This document shows, piece after piece, positions 19,506 to 31,410 of a stretch of DNA of 60,000 bases. Numbering within the stretch: the first letter of the stretch is position 1; each line of letters opens with the position of its first letter. The stretch is from NCBI RefSeq assembly GCF_032854445.1, contig NC_088295.1:5336501-5396500 (forward strand), written 5' to 3'. The notes under the pieces were generated by a model. The model ran no database searches and had not been told where the DNA came from. It was given only the letters and a program-made list of their open reading frames with translations. Made by a program: the position numbers and the translations under genes. The stretch is from Liolophura sinensis. Its lineage: Eukaryota > Mollusca > Polyplacophora > Chitonida > Chitonidae.

Positions 19506-20769
19506 TCACACCCGGCATAGATTACGATACTTTGCTCAATAAGGAGATTTCCTTAAACCGTAAATGCGCTTGAGTAGATAATTTTAAAGAGTTTTTATTT
19601 CAGACATTAATTTCGGCCTTTATCATTGTGTAGTTCCATCCCGTCTTTGTTCAGGACGAGAAAAATAAGTTCACGACCAATGACTTTGTCAGAGTAAGCG
19701 CTCCTCTTACTCATTTCTGTGCACAACTTACCAACCATTTATTTCAGTAGTTCAAGCCTCTGTAGTGGTTTGTCCTGGTAAACCTATGAGTCATGTGATA
19801 TTGTTACTTTCTGCCAGGTTCTATACTGGTTGGCCTATTGTTACTTACAGTTATCCGGTACCGTAATCTCTAAAGACAACTGTGTTAAAAATGCACAGGA
19901 TTTGTGTTACAGGCACAAGTAACACATTTGCACAGGGGATTTAATGTGTAGTTTGCATACATCATATTTGTGTACCTACACTGTTAATGTGTACCAAATT
20001 GTGATAAACATCTTGTTTACATCGCGAGCTACACAAACACTACTCCCGTAACCCTACTTTCAACCATACCTGTACCGTTACTGTTAGTTACGGGCTACCT
20101 GAAGCGCTATACATCTGCATTAATGTATGGTTCAGACAAAGACGATGCCAGAGCTGTAGAGATCGTAAACGCAGAAAAGCCCGATCTAATCTTTTGGACC
20201 GCCCACATACTGGAACTCAATTTACTTTCCGGTCGGGTTGTATAACGAGAAGTACAATCGGAAAAGGAACAGAAAAGGGGGCAGAAAAGGAAACGGAACA
20301 GAAAAGGAAACGGAATGGAAAAGGAAACTCAACACACACACAACACACGTGAAATTCAATACTAAAATATTCCAGGTGAATACTTAACACATTAGTATTC
20401 CTGTTTTCTGCAGGTGTACGGCCAGCAAAGTCAGCCACGTTGTGTATGTGTTCTTCCAGACCTGGCCAGGACAGGGAAAGCTCTACCTGGGAGCAGCCAC
20501 TACAACCCAGTCCACCACGGTCAGATGGGTTATCCGGACACCTTTAAATGGTATGCCACCAATCCGACCGAAGTCAACATCAATTTCCGAGCAATAACAT
20601 TCAGTGAAGTACCATGTCACTGGGCCTGGGTTTTGTCTACAAGAACAAAGCCTCAAGAATCCAGCTTACCATCAGAGCTGTTCTCTTGATGCACAAGTAA
20701 CATCACTTTGTCGAGATCAGGCCTATTACAATATAAACTTACATGAGTACAAGGACAAACCTTGCAGGC

Positions 20770-21052
20770 TTTAAGATTTTACATTTATTTATTTATGTGA
20801 TTTGTGTTTTGCGTCGTAATCAAGATTATTTCACTTTATTCGACGGCGGCTAGCATCATGGTGAGAGAAAAGCGGTCAGAGCCCGGGGAAAAACCCATGG
20901 CCAAGCGTAGGTTGCTGGCTGCCCTTCCCACCTATGGCCGGAGAGAAAGCCAGCATGAACTGGATTTGAGCTCACAACGTCTACATTGATGAGAGGCTCC
21001 TGAGTCATGTTGCCGCACTGGCGTGCTAACCCCATCGGCCACGGAGGCCCCG
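20770..21052 (-). mobile_element. Nearly full-length SINE, minus strand
   Basis: Read on the minus strand: a tRNA-like head with A-box-like 'tggccgatggggttag' and B-box-like 'gtgagctcaaatcc', the body 'catgctggctttctctccgg', 'gggtttttcccc', 'ggccgccgt'-type sequence, and a 3' end with 'aaataaataaat'. It is the best preserved copy of the family in the window. In unit 2 most of it is deleted. Confidence 0.8.
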
Positions 21053-21570
21053 TAAGAATACATAAACCTGAATATTACTTTTGGGTATAAGGTCTTAATT
21101 AATGGCAGTCCGGGTAATTCGTCCCCTTGAGAAGGCACAGTTAAATCAGGTAACTTTCAGAGAGCTTTTTTGTCTACTGTGGTCCACAAGGGTATTTTCT
21201 TTTCGTCCATCTGACCTTTCAACTGCTGGCAAATATAACATGACCGGCGGTACGAGACCTAATGTGTCCCTTAAGTGTCCTAATGATTTGTCTTCAACAT
21301 TTTATATCTAAGCTTTTATATCTAAGATTTGGCCGAAATTACCGTTTCAAAAGTGCAATACAATTTTTGTACACCTCGACTTCTATTGAGGCACCTATAT
21401 TTATTCACTTGACTGTCGTTCAACACCACACAGAGGTATTTGTCACTTACCATATGCATTTGGTTTTAAATGTGGAGGGAACGTTTAACAAGTCACTGGA
21501 GGACATTCCCACGTGTGAAACACATAAACTTGTATGCCATATTGGTAAAAGAAAAGTGGTCTAGCTTCAA
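21053..21570. other. No feature recognised
   Basis: Unique sequence, mostly shared with unit 2 (49107-49605). No supported gene. Confidence 0.5.
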
Positions 21571-22515
21571 CAAGGAGTAGACTGTGCATGCAGACGGTCC
21601 CCCGTCTAAGGCACCACAAAGAGGGAGAGAGGTTAGACTGTGCATGTAAACGTTCCCCCGGCTAAGACACCATAAATAGAGAGAGAGAGAGAGGTTAGAT
21701 TGTGCATGCAAACGTTCCCCCAGCTAAGACACCATAAATAGAGAGAGAGGGGGGGGGGGGATTAGACTGGGCATGCAAACGTTCCCCGGCTAAGGCACCA
21801 TAAATAGAGAGAGGGGTTAGACTTTGCATGCAAACGTTCCCCCAGTTAAGGCACCATAAATAGAGAGGTTAGACTTTCCATGCAAACGGTCCCCCGTCTA
21901 AGGCACCACAAAGAGAGAGAGAGGTTAGACTTTGCATGCAAATGTTCCCCCGGCTAAGGCACCATGAATAGAGAGGTTAGACTTTGTATGCAAACGTTCC
22001 CCCGGCTAAGGCACCACAAAGAGAGAGAGAGAGGTTAGACTGTGCATGCAAACGTTCCCCCAGTTAAGGCACCATAAATAAAGAGAGAGAGAGAGGTTAG
22101 ACTGTGCATGCAAACGTTCCCCCGGCCAAGGCACCATAAATAAAGAGAGAGAGAGAGGTTAGACTGTGCATGCAAACGTTCCCCCGGCTAAGGCACCATA
22201 AATAAAGAGAGAGAGAGAGGTTAGACTGTGCATGCAAACGTTCCCCCGGCTAAGGCACCATAAATAAAGAGAGAGAGAGAGGTTAGACTGTGCATGCAAA
22301 CGTTCCCCCGGCCAAGGCACCATAAATAAAGAGAGAGAGAGAGGTTAGACTGTGCATGCAAACGTTCCCCCGGCTGAGGCACCATAAATAAAGAGAGAGA
22401 GAGGTTAGGCTTTGCATGGAAACGTTCCCGCGGCTAAGGCACCACAAAAAGTGAGAGAGGTTAGACTGTGCATGGAAACGTTCCCGCGGCTAAGGCACCA
22501 CAAAAAGAGAGAGCG
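21570..22515. repeat. ~60-bp minisatellite with (GA)n spacer
   Basis: Units of 'ggttagactgtgcatgcaaa', 'cgttcccccggctaagg' and 'caccataaata', separated by variable (GA)n runs. About sixteen copies here against about eight in unit 2 (49605-50095). Confidence 0.93.
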
Positions 22516-23400
22516 GGAAACCCACATCTCCCGTGCCTTGTGATTGTAGTTTACCCCTTAGTTCTAACCTCCACCAAAATCCCCCCCCCCACCCACCCCC
22601 TTGGCCACATCTCCCGTGCCTTGTGCTTGTAGTCACACAGTTTACCCCTTAGTCTTACCCCCACCCTTGATATGCATAGCGATAATCAGGGCCCATGTAT
22701 CTGTGAATTAATCAAGACAGTATCATACTCAGAACAAACTGGAAAATCACGAAAGAATGATGATTTCATGGCAATTACCATTTTATTACACCAGAGTCAG
22801 ACAGGAGAGCGGGTGGAATTATTGTTATAAGATCAGTCAGATGGAATGTGAAACAGGACCCCCAGCACTGTCCCCACACAAATGTATGTACCAAACAAAG
22901 CACTAGTTTGTGATAATGGAATACAGCCAACAAGGCAGGGCTTTTACACCTGTAAATAAGCGCAAATTCACAATACCTCAGACATCTTACATAAGTCCAT
23001 GTAGCCTTGTGCTCAGGTTATTCATTAATTCACTAAGCCATATTAAAAGACAAGATGTAAAACACTTTGATCACCCGATCGACCAACCAAAAGGCAGATC
23101 GACATACAGAGCTGATTGCTGCAGGTAAAAATATAACCACCTTCAAGGAAGTGTATTTAGCTCTTCACTTTCCGAAAACGTCACGGCAACTGGCTTTTGT
23201 TGACCGAGAAGATCCCGAGTAGGAATCATTAGTCTATCATGACAACACTGTCCGCTTAAACAGCTGATAATACTGTTTTTGATATCTCAATTCGATGGTT
23301 AATTTGATTGTATCACTAGAACTGAAGGGTGAATGAAATACATGTACAATATCACAGAAGGTAGCCCAATGGGATAAAACATTCTGCATAATTAAATACC
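22516..23400. other. No gene recognised
   Basis: Contains two similar C-rich blocks ('cacatctcccgtgccttgtg' twice, 22527 and 22609) and then unique sequence. It may be the 3' side of the minus-strand tectonin gene, but I could not identify an exon. Confidence 0.5.
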
Positions 23401-24765
23401 TAAAGTGTGGTATACTCCATCATACCTCACAGATGCAGAATCTAGGTGCACCCGGCAGAAGTGATATCCCATCATATCCCACAGATGTAGAATCTAGGTG
23501 CACCCGGCAGAAGTGATATCCCATCATATCCCACGGATGCAGAATCTAGGTGCACCACTCACAAGTGATATCCCATCATATCCCACACATAAAGAATCTA
23601 GGTGCACCACTCAGAAGTGATATCCCATCATATCCCACAGATGTAGAATCTAGGTGCACCCGGCAGAAGTGATATCCCATCATATCCCACAGATGTAGAA
23701 TCTAGGTGCACCCGGCAGAAGTGATAACCCATCATATCCCACAGATGTAGAATCTAGGTGCACCCGGCAGAAGTGATATCCCATCATATCCCACGGATGC
23801 AGAATCTAGGTGCACCACTCACAAGTGATATCCCATCATATCCCACACATAAAGAATCTAGGTGCACCACTCAGAAGTGATATCCCATCATATCCCACAG
23901 ATGTAGAATCTAGGTGCACCCGGCAGAAGTGATATCCCATCATATCCCACAGATGAAGAAATTAGATGCACCACTCACAAGTGATATCCCATCATATCCC
24001 ACAGATGCAGAATCTAAGTGCACCACTCACAAGTGATATCCCATCATATTCCACAGATGCAGAATCTAAGTGCACCACTCAGAAGTGATATCCCATCATA
24101 TCCCACAGATGAAGAATCTAGGTGCACCACTCAGCAGTGATATCCCATCATATCCCACAGATGAAGAATCTAGGCGCACCACTCAGAAATGAAATCCCAT
24201 CATATCCCACTGATGTAGAATCTAGGTGCACCACTCACAAGTGATATCCCATCATATCCCAGAGATGTAGAATCTAGGTGCACCCGGCAGAAGTGGTATC
24301 CCATCATATCCCACAGATGTAGAATCTAGGTGCACCCGGCAGAAGTGATATCCCATCATATCCCACAGATGCAGAATCTAGGTGCACCACTCACAAGTGA
24401 TATCCTATCATATCCCACAGATAAAGGATCTAGGCATACCACTCACAAGTGATATCCCATCATATCCCTCAGATGAAGGATCTAGGCGCACCACTCAGCA
24501 GTGATATCCCACAGATGTAGAATCTAGGTGCACCACTCACAAGTGATATCCCATCATATCCCACAGATGTAGAATCTATGTGCACCACTCACAAGTGATA
24601 TCCCATCAGATCCCACAGATGAAGAATCTAAGTGCACCACTCACAAGTGATATCCCATCATATCCCACTGATGAAGAATCTAGGTGCACCACTCACAAGT
24701 GATATCCCATCATATCCCACAGATGAAGAATCTAGGTGCACCACTCAGAAGTGATACCCCATCAT
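23400..24765. repeat. 53-bp minisatellite
   Basis: About 25 copies with 'cagatgtagaatctaggtgc', then 'acccggcagaag' or 'accactcacaag', then 'tgatatcccatcatatcc'. The two middle variants are interspersed. About eleven copies in unit 2. Confidence 0.95.
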
Positions 24766-25690
24766 CACTGGGATTAAACTGGTTACAGTACTTACATGTA
24801 GGTAAACAATATCGTAGCCAGTATGACAACTATAAATTCATGATAAAGATAAATAGCAATAACTGTGCGCACGCAGTAAGTCTGATTAGGAATGCCAAAG
24901 ATTTTGCTACTGATGACATGGAGGAAAGACACAAAATATGGAGTCAGTGTAAAGCTCTTCTTATTGAGATTCTTTCCGCTGAAGCAATTTCAAAATATAT
25001 TTAATGTTGTACAATGCGATACTCAACAGCTATTCTTCACAGCCGACCCACATGTGCATACACTTTTAAACTTTTTTAACACTACAAACTCAGATACAAC
25101 TGAGATACAATTAAAACCTTCAAAGTGACATCATATGCAAGCCGCTACATTTACAAGCCCAAATATCATATACAGCACATGTGACCTATCATATACTGGT
25201 ATCTGGTGGGGTCATTCCCCACCACATATAGCTGAAAAAGTCTCATTTCCTAGATCACAGCTTTTACTGTATATTACAGAACACTAACATACACCCACAT
25301 GATTCCCCACAACCTGCCTACCGCTCACCAATAAAATCTTCACTGCTATTCTTCCCTAACATTTCTCAGCTCACACCTCCTCTTTCAAGGTCACCATTTT
25401 TGCTGCTTTCAGCCCACTGCTACTACCCTGTCTATTTTGTAAAATCTACTGATATTTAGAGGTACTTTTTATTGCTATCACTTTCCGCCCTGTCGACACT
25501 TTCAAACCTATCTTCTATTTATTGCTAACATTTCCCCTCTATACTCTTCACCATCAGACTTTTCCCTCCTCTACTCTTCAATGCCAACATCTTCCCCTGT
25601 CAGCACATTCACCCTTTTTGTCCATAGCTAACTTAAGACCTAATCTTCAAGGCTACCATTTCCCATTCTCTACTTTACAATGCTAACACT
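24766..25690. other. No gene recognised
   Basis: Unique sequence that grades into a pyrimidine-rich tract. The first 350 bp match unit 2 at about 51715-52040; a segment around 25100-25390 is missing from unit 2. Confidence 0.5.
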
Positions 25691-26110
25691 CCCACTGTTT
25701 AATCTTCATGGTCAACACTTTCTCCCATCTATCCCCTGTCTAGCTCTTTATTCACCCAACACTTCACCCTATCCAACACTTCACCGTCTACACCTCATGG
25801 TCAACACTTTTTCCCACCTATCCCCTGTCTAGCTCTCTATTCCCAACACTTCACACTATCCAACACCCCGATCTACTTTTCAATGCTAAGACTTCACCAT
25901 CTATTGGTCCATGCTAACACCTTCCCCTCTACTCTTCAAGGTCAACACTCCTCCCTGTCTACCCTTCAAAGCTAACAATTCCCCTTGTCTACTGGGTCAA
26001 TACTAACACTTTTCCCTGTGTACTCTTCATGGTCAACACTCCCCTTGACTATATTCTATACACTTTTGCCTGTCTACTCTTCAATGCTTACATTCCCCAT
26101 AACTCTGACA
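25690..26110. repeat. Pyrimidine-rich ~87-bp degenerate array
   Basis: Degenerate copies of 'cttcatggtcaacacttt', 'cccatctatcccctgtc' and 'caacacttcaccctatcc'. It is much longer and more regular in unit 2 (52310-53110). Confidence 0.8.
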
Positions 26111-26358
26111 CATTCACCCTGTTTTCTATCAGTCAGTCACTCGTGGTGCTGTGCCTGTCCCAGACCTCCCAGACACACTTGGCTCCACAGTCCCTGTTAA
26201 CGAGAACAGAAAACAAACTACACCTGAGCATTATACATGTACAATAACACAGGTTTGTAAAACAGGAAAATCTGCTACTATATTTATCATTAAGTCCAAA
26301 ATGTTTCAAATTAAAAATTTCTGAGTAGGAAGTACAAAGATCAACGCTTCCTGCTTAC

Positions 26359-26931
26359 CCCAATTCCGTCCTCCCAGCCTTTCCCCAAAGGGCACTCAGT
26401 GGACACACCCAGGCGTCGACTCAGTACGCCCTCCTCACTAACCCTCTTAGCCACCATATTGTCTCGCACCACCCACACCTGGAAAAGGAAAAAGAGGTAA
26501 CAACAACTTCATCTCATGTACAAGCAGGAATAAGACAGAGGTCAACCTTTGTGGCAGAGTAAACAGAGCGGAGAATTAAGGCACAACATTGCCTCTTTAT
26601 GTAGTAGTACCTAAAAAAGCTGAACCATTGTGAGCTGGATTTGAACTCGCAATCTCATTGGTCAGGAGAAAACAATTTTACTCCACAAAACCTGATAACA
26701 GCCCTGGATATGTGTTAGGAAATGTTTTCTTCTGCTTATGACAGAATGAGGTCAATGTTTGTACACATTAGATCTCTCATTGTGAGAGGCTATTACAGGG
26801 GTACATGCAAACTGACTGACTCACCTGTCCATCTTGTCCAGCAGACACATACCGAATCTGTCTACTGACTAGTTCCCATTCTGTTCCTTCAGGAAATATC
26901 GCAGACGTATTCTTCCTTCGCCACAGGTTAT
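26359..26931 (-). CDS. Two exons of a tectonin-repeat protein (TECPR1-like), unit 1
   Basis: Minus strand. Upstream exon 26931-26825 (107 nt) follows a 'ttgttgtag' acceptor and ends at GTGAGT. The next exon, 26478-26359 (120 nt), follows 'ccttttccag' and ends at GTAAGC. The phases fit and the join is open. The product reads NLWRRKNTSAIFPEGTEWEL, then VSAGQDGQVWVV, RRLGVSTECPLGKGWEDGIG. The alternation of a Trp in 'G-x-W', 'VSAG..G.VW' and 'GV...CP.GKGW' is the tectonin beta-propeller signature. From memory it resembles the last propeller repeat of TECPR1, an autophagy and lysosome-damage protein. No other exon of this gene was recognised in the window, so this may be a duplicated gene fragment. 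Open frames and intact splice sites suggest recent or retained function. Confidence 0.65.
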
Positions 26932-27059
26932 CTACAACAAGAAAATTACATGTAGAATGTCCGCTGTTAATTTTTACCATTATCAATCAAAGAACACAGC
27001 ATATCATGACTCTTCTGACTCTCTTCATGCAGAGGCATGTCCCCTGCACTCTACTACCT

Positions 27060-27345
27060 CAGCTGAAAGAGCACACAGATGGCTGACTAACATAATCAAG
27101 TATGACCAATGGAAATCACAGTAACATCATAAGCCCTGAAGATGTTGTTGTTGTAAGAGCACGCTAATCTTACAGATGGCTGACTACATAATCCAGCATG
27201 ACCAATGTAAATCATCGAAACATCATAAGCCTGAAGATGTTGTTGTTGTAAGAGCACACAAATCTTACAGATGGCTGACTAACATAATCCAGTATGACCA
27301 ATGTAAATCACCAAAACAGCATAAGCCATAGCCTGTTGTTCTTGT
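27060..27345. repeat. ~93-bp tandem repeat, 3 copies
   Basis: Unit with 'gatggctgactaacataatc', 'atgaccaatg' and 'gatgttgttgttgtaagagc'. Four copies in unit 2 (54635-54995). Confidence 0.88.
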
Positions 27346-27439
27346 AAAGTTATTGTGAATGAACGAAGCATGTTTGTGAACAAAGACCAAATTTTACCAA
27401 ATTTGTTCACAGACGTCGGGTTTTAAGTGTGGAGACTAT

Positions 27440-29735
27440 TTATGGGCGATGACTTTGTTGAAGTACGGTAGTTCTTATTTCACTGGATATGTGAAGCTCA
27501 GCAGTCGACAGCTTCCCTCTATGTAAGTCTTGTGAATATTCATGATGACACTCCTTCACTTTGACCAATGAAAATTTGTACTTGTTTGCCAAGGTGTTTT
27601 TCTTATACAGACTGTAACTGGCTAACAAGGATTACGTCACTTGTATCAGAAAACCTGGTATGTGGTCGCTTCCGTACAGATCATCATGGACGTTCCAGCT
27701 GAATTCCGACCCTAGCCTGCATCAGCCAGAGCCAAATCAAGGACCNNNNNNNNNNNNNNNNNNNNNNNNNNNNNNNNNNNNNNNNNNNNNNNNNNNNNNN
27801 NNNNNNNNNNNNNNNNNNNNNNNNNNNNNNNNNNNNNNNNNNNNNNNNNNNNNNNNNNNNNNNNNNNNNNNNNNNNNNNNNNNNNNNNNNNNNNNNNNNN
27901 NNNNNNNNNNNNNNNNNNNNNNNNNNNNNNNNNNNNNNNNNNNNNACAACCCACTCCGAGCTATTTGACGTCTGAGATGCCTCGCAAAGTCTTTGGGGCC
28001 CACCTACTACTGGCGATTCGCTTAAACTTCCCTGACCTTATTTGTATCATGAATGCGCTTAATTCGAATCTTTTTGCTGGAGAACATGGAGTTGGTGATA
28101 ACCTGCCGCTCTCCAGCTTCCTCGGTGTCAGCAGTTTAGTTTTCCAAAGTCCCCTTATTTTGTTAACTGGAAGAACAGACTCGCCAGAAACTCCATTTTC
28201 CGTATCATCCCCATGTCCCTCACTATAATTACCATCATCATCTCCTCGACCCTCATTCTCACCTTTATTGTCACCTTCAACTTCATAATCATTACTATCT
28301 TTATCATTATCATTGCAATCGTTATCGTCATTATCGCCATTATCATTTTCATCACTCAACGGGCAGTCCTTTTGAAAGTGGCCTGCCTGTTTACAACTTG
28401 TGGCATTTATCCTTTAAAGGACAGTCAGCCTTGAAATGTTCTGTGCTATCGCAGATGTGAGAGGCACGGACCTGACCTCCGTACCACAAAGGAATTCTAA
28501 AATTCCCAACCGGAATTGATTGTGGAATGATCTCGGTCACACCACTCATGTAAATACGGCGCATACCATTCTCTAGTGACTTGTTAAAAAGGTAATGTTC
28601 CCGGCTGATGTGATGGACCGTACCATACCTGGGCATCATACATAGTGTCATCGGGCACCTCTATCGGACATCGAGATCTAACCAGGATCCTTTGCTCCTC
28701 CACATCATATATTGAACAGCATACCCCTTTGAAGGTGAGCCGCTAGTAAACAGCTGTTCCTTCACAGTTTGCGTAGCCATTGTAAACATTCCAGACGTCT
28801 CTAGAGGCATTGATTAGTCCTTTTAGGACATTAGGCCCACTTTCCACTAACTCCTTTAACCGTTTGTATACATCAACCGGTTGTACACCTCCCTGTATTA
28901 CAAACTTAATGCTTAAGGGTCTATTTACTCGCCCTGCCCACAATACTGTGGGCCAAGGCGAGAACTACTACCCTAAAGAGAGAACCACAACTATGCGTTT
29001 GAACAGTGTGGATGCTGAGTGCAAAATAGATAAGGTATTACAAAGTGGAAATGCACTAGACTATGTACAGGCTGTTAACAGAGAGGCTAGTGAACACGTC
29101 CTGCCCCTAAGAGCGACAGAGCGTCGCACCACCCTCAAACTGGTTTATTTCACGTGACCGCTTAAACAAAAGCTGATCGAGTGATGACAAAAGCAAAAGC
29201 CCTATTCAGCTAAGAGCACAAAGGCTAGTTCCACTGTCAGCCACGGACTAACTCTTTTTACAACTAGCCTCCCCCCCCCCCCCACTTCACCCACTAGCTA
29301 AGACAACACCTAAACTTCGTGCAAGGATGCACAAACCTACAACCAGCAGCTTAAACGCTGTTCTTTGTCTCCTCCACTAGCTTGGGATTGAATAAACCTC
29401 GACCGGGCAGGATGACCTCGTCCACTGTCCTATGCCTTAACTTGTATAGGCCTTTTAACCTGTAGAGACGTTATAACATAGGACACACGACAACTGGTGT
29501 CTGAGTCAAACCACGCACGCCGGCCAAATAGCCACACGAATCTTAAGACAAAAACGTCGAAACTGGTCAAAAATAAGAAATTCCTCAACGAAAAGTATAC
29601 AAGACTAATGCTCACAACTCAGCGCAACTGTTGATTGCAAAAGCAACGATAAATTCGCTAAATGTCAGCTGAAATTTAACTTGGACAGACGGAGCGACCA
29701 AACAACACGTCCGACCTCTCTCCAGTCCAGTCAGA
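27440..29735 (-). mobile_element. Non-LTR retrotransposon, unit 1 copy with gap
   Basis: Minus strand. The 5' untranslated part (28980-29735) ends against the 56-bp satellite. ORF1 fragments (28943-27946) include a CCHC zinc knuckle (CDSTEHFKADC), a degenerated second knuckle and an Asp/Asn/Glu-rich stretch, with several frameshifts. The gap hides the ORF1 end and ORF2 start. Left of the gap (27745-27660) is the end of the ORF2 endonuclease (VLDLALADAG, then DLYGSDHIP in another frame). No reverse transcriptase follows, so the element lacks its 3' half. The left limit is approximate. Confidence 0.8.
27746..27945. other. Assembly gap, 200 N
   Basis: Exactly 200 N. The flanks match 55407 and 57937 in unit 2, where 2529 bp intervene (Tc1 element plus ORF2 start and ORF1 end), so the gap size is probably a placeholder. 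Confidence 0.97.
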
Positions 29736-30870
29736 AATAGCGGTGAATCTCAGTGAGTGTGATACACCTGTCAGTGTAGAGCCATTCTATATACTGTGTG
29801 GAGTCTCAGCAAGTCTGGTACACCTGCCATTGTAGTCCTGCTATAAACTGTGGTGAATCTCAGTGAGTGTGATACACCTGTCAGTGTAGAACCAGTCTAT
29901 ATACTGTGTGGAGTTGCAGCAAGTGTGGTACACCTGTCATTGTAGTCCTGCTATAAACTGTGGGTAATCTCAGTGAGTGTAGTACATCTGTCAGTGTAGA
30001 GTCATTCTATAAATTGTGTGGAGTTGCAGCAAGTGTGATACACCTGCCATTGTAGTCCTGCTATAAACTGTGGTGAATCTCAGTGAGTGTGGTACACCTG
30101 TCAGTGTAGAGCCATTCTATAAACTGTGTGGAGTTGCAGCAAGTGTGGTACACCTGCCATTGTAGACCTGCTATAAACTGTGGGTAATCTCAGTGAGTGT
30201 GGTACATCTGTCAGTGTAGAGCCATTCTATAAATTGTGTGGAGTTGCAGCAAGTGTGATACACCTGCCATTGTAGTCCTGCTATAAACTGTGGGTAATCT
30301 CAGTGAGTGTGGTACACATGTCAGTGTAGAGCCATTCTATACACTATACACTGTGTGGAGTTGCAGCAAGTGTGGTACACCTGCCATTGTAGTCCTGCAA
30401 TAAACCGTGTGGAGTTCCAGTGAGTGTGGTACACCCGTAATTGTAGAACCATAATATAAACTGTGTGGTGTTTTAGTAAGTGTGGTATACCTGTCATTTT
30501 AGAGCCATACTATAAACTATGTGGAGTTCCAGTAAGTGTGGTATACCTGTCATTGTAGAGCCATACTATAAACTGCAAAGAGTTCCCATAAGTGTGGTAT
30601 ACCTATCATTGTAGAGCCATGCTATAAACTGTGTGGGGTTCCAGTAAGTGTGGTACACCTGCCATTGTAGAGCCATACGATAAACCTGCACAGAGTTCCA
30701 GTAAGTGTGGTATACCTGTCATTGTAGAGCAATGCTATAATCTGTGTGGAGTTCCAGTAAGTGTGGTATACCTGTCATTGTAGAGCCATGCCATAATCTG
30801 TGCGGAGTTCCAGTAAGCATGGTATACCTGTCATTGTAGAGCAATGCTATAAACTGTGTGGTGTTGGGTC
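29735..30870. repeat. 56-bp satellite array, boundary of unit 2
   Basis: Same family as 2560-3875. The left part is a ~110-bp alternating dimer ('gagttgcagcaagtgtgg' and 'gtgaatctcagtgagtgtg'), and the right part is single-type monomers. It starts right at the 5' end of the retrotransposon. Confidence 0.92.
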
Positions 30871-30879
30871 GCGACCCGA

Positions 30880-31075
30880 CTGGCCCCGATAGCACAGTTG
30901 GTAAAGCGTCCTGTTCGGGAGCGGTAGATCCAGTGTCAATCCTGGGTCGGGTCAATCTAAGACTTTTAAAGAGGAAGTTGTAACTTCCTCGCTTGGCGTT
31001 CAGCATGAAGGGGATAGTGCAATGACTGGTTGACCCATTGAGATCAACCGGTCAAGATTATTGTGGTCTTATAGA
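30880..31075 (+). mobile_element. SINE, tRNA-like head and body
   Basis: 'gatagcacagttggtaaagc' is a good A box and 'gtagatccagtgtcaatcc' a B box at tRNA-like spacing, followed by 'cttggcgttcagcatgaag' and 'gactggttgaccca'. It is the same family as 9843-10168 but has the complete head and a truncated 3' end. It is a SINE head, not a tRNA gene. Confidence 0.75.
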
Positions 31076-31410
31076 GACATATATTTGAGAGTCTAGAGTT
31101 TGCAGCTTGATGACTTGCTGACTTTGTAAAAGTAGGCCTACATACATATAAAAATGACTGTGCAGAATTATAATTTCGTCAAACTGAACCTACCTCTTCA
31201 GATCTTCTGCTGTATACGTACATTTTCTAGGGTTATAAAATCTATAGGGTATAGGATTTGACACTAAGTGGTGTAGGCAAAGATTCATATATACAAAGAT
31301 ACCAAGATCACTGTTATAACTGGATGATATGCATGTAAATCATTGAATAAACTCCATACATATTTAACGATAGCTTGTGACTGAAGTAAAATAAACTTGC
31401 ACGATCTGGT
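31076..31410. other. No feature recognised
   Basis: AT-rich unique sequence without a supported gene. Confidence 0.5.

Larger units (their letters stand above)
17982..20690 (+). pseudogene. Alpha-L-fucosidase pseudogene, unit 1
   Basis: Retains intron structure, so it is not retro-copied. The exon 1 remnant (about 17982-18335) begins at TSLLVAGVC without the Met start, has FKTWG instead of FIHWG, a TGA at 18165-18167 and later frameshifts. Exon 2 (19288-19349) has an internal deletion. Exon 3 (19604-19693) starts late and has a premature TAG. Exon 4 (20136 to about 20250) has lost the SDGDWE stretch and with it the nucleophile. Exon 8 (20414 to about 20680) has one frameshift but still shows [13 protein letters not shown] and PCHWAWV. 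Exons 5-7, including the acid/base Glu, are absent. Splice sites are mostly still readable. Its residue pattern [10 protein letters not shown] agrees with exon 1B, which supports that version as ancestral. Confidence 0.9.

Noticed and set aside
23400-24765. CRISPR-like array
   Set aside because: Direct tandem repeats without unique spacers in a eukaryotic genome; an ordinary minisatellite.
28213-28434. Very hydrophobic plus-strand protein
   Set aside because: Antisense of the Asp/Asn/Glu-rich stretch of retrotransposon ORF1; the same holds at 58038-58406.
30880-30960. tRNA gene
   Set aside because: A and B boxes are present, but the sequence continues into a SINE body shared with 9843-10168.
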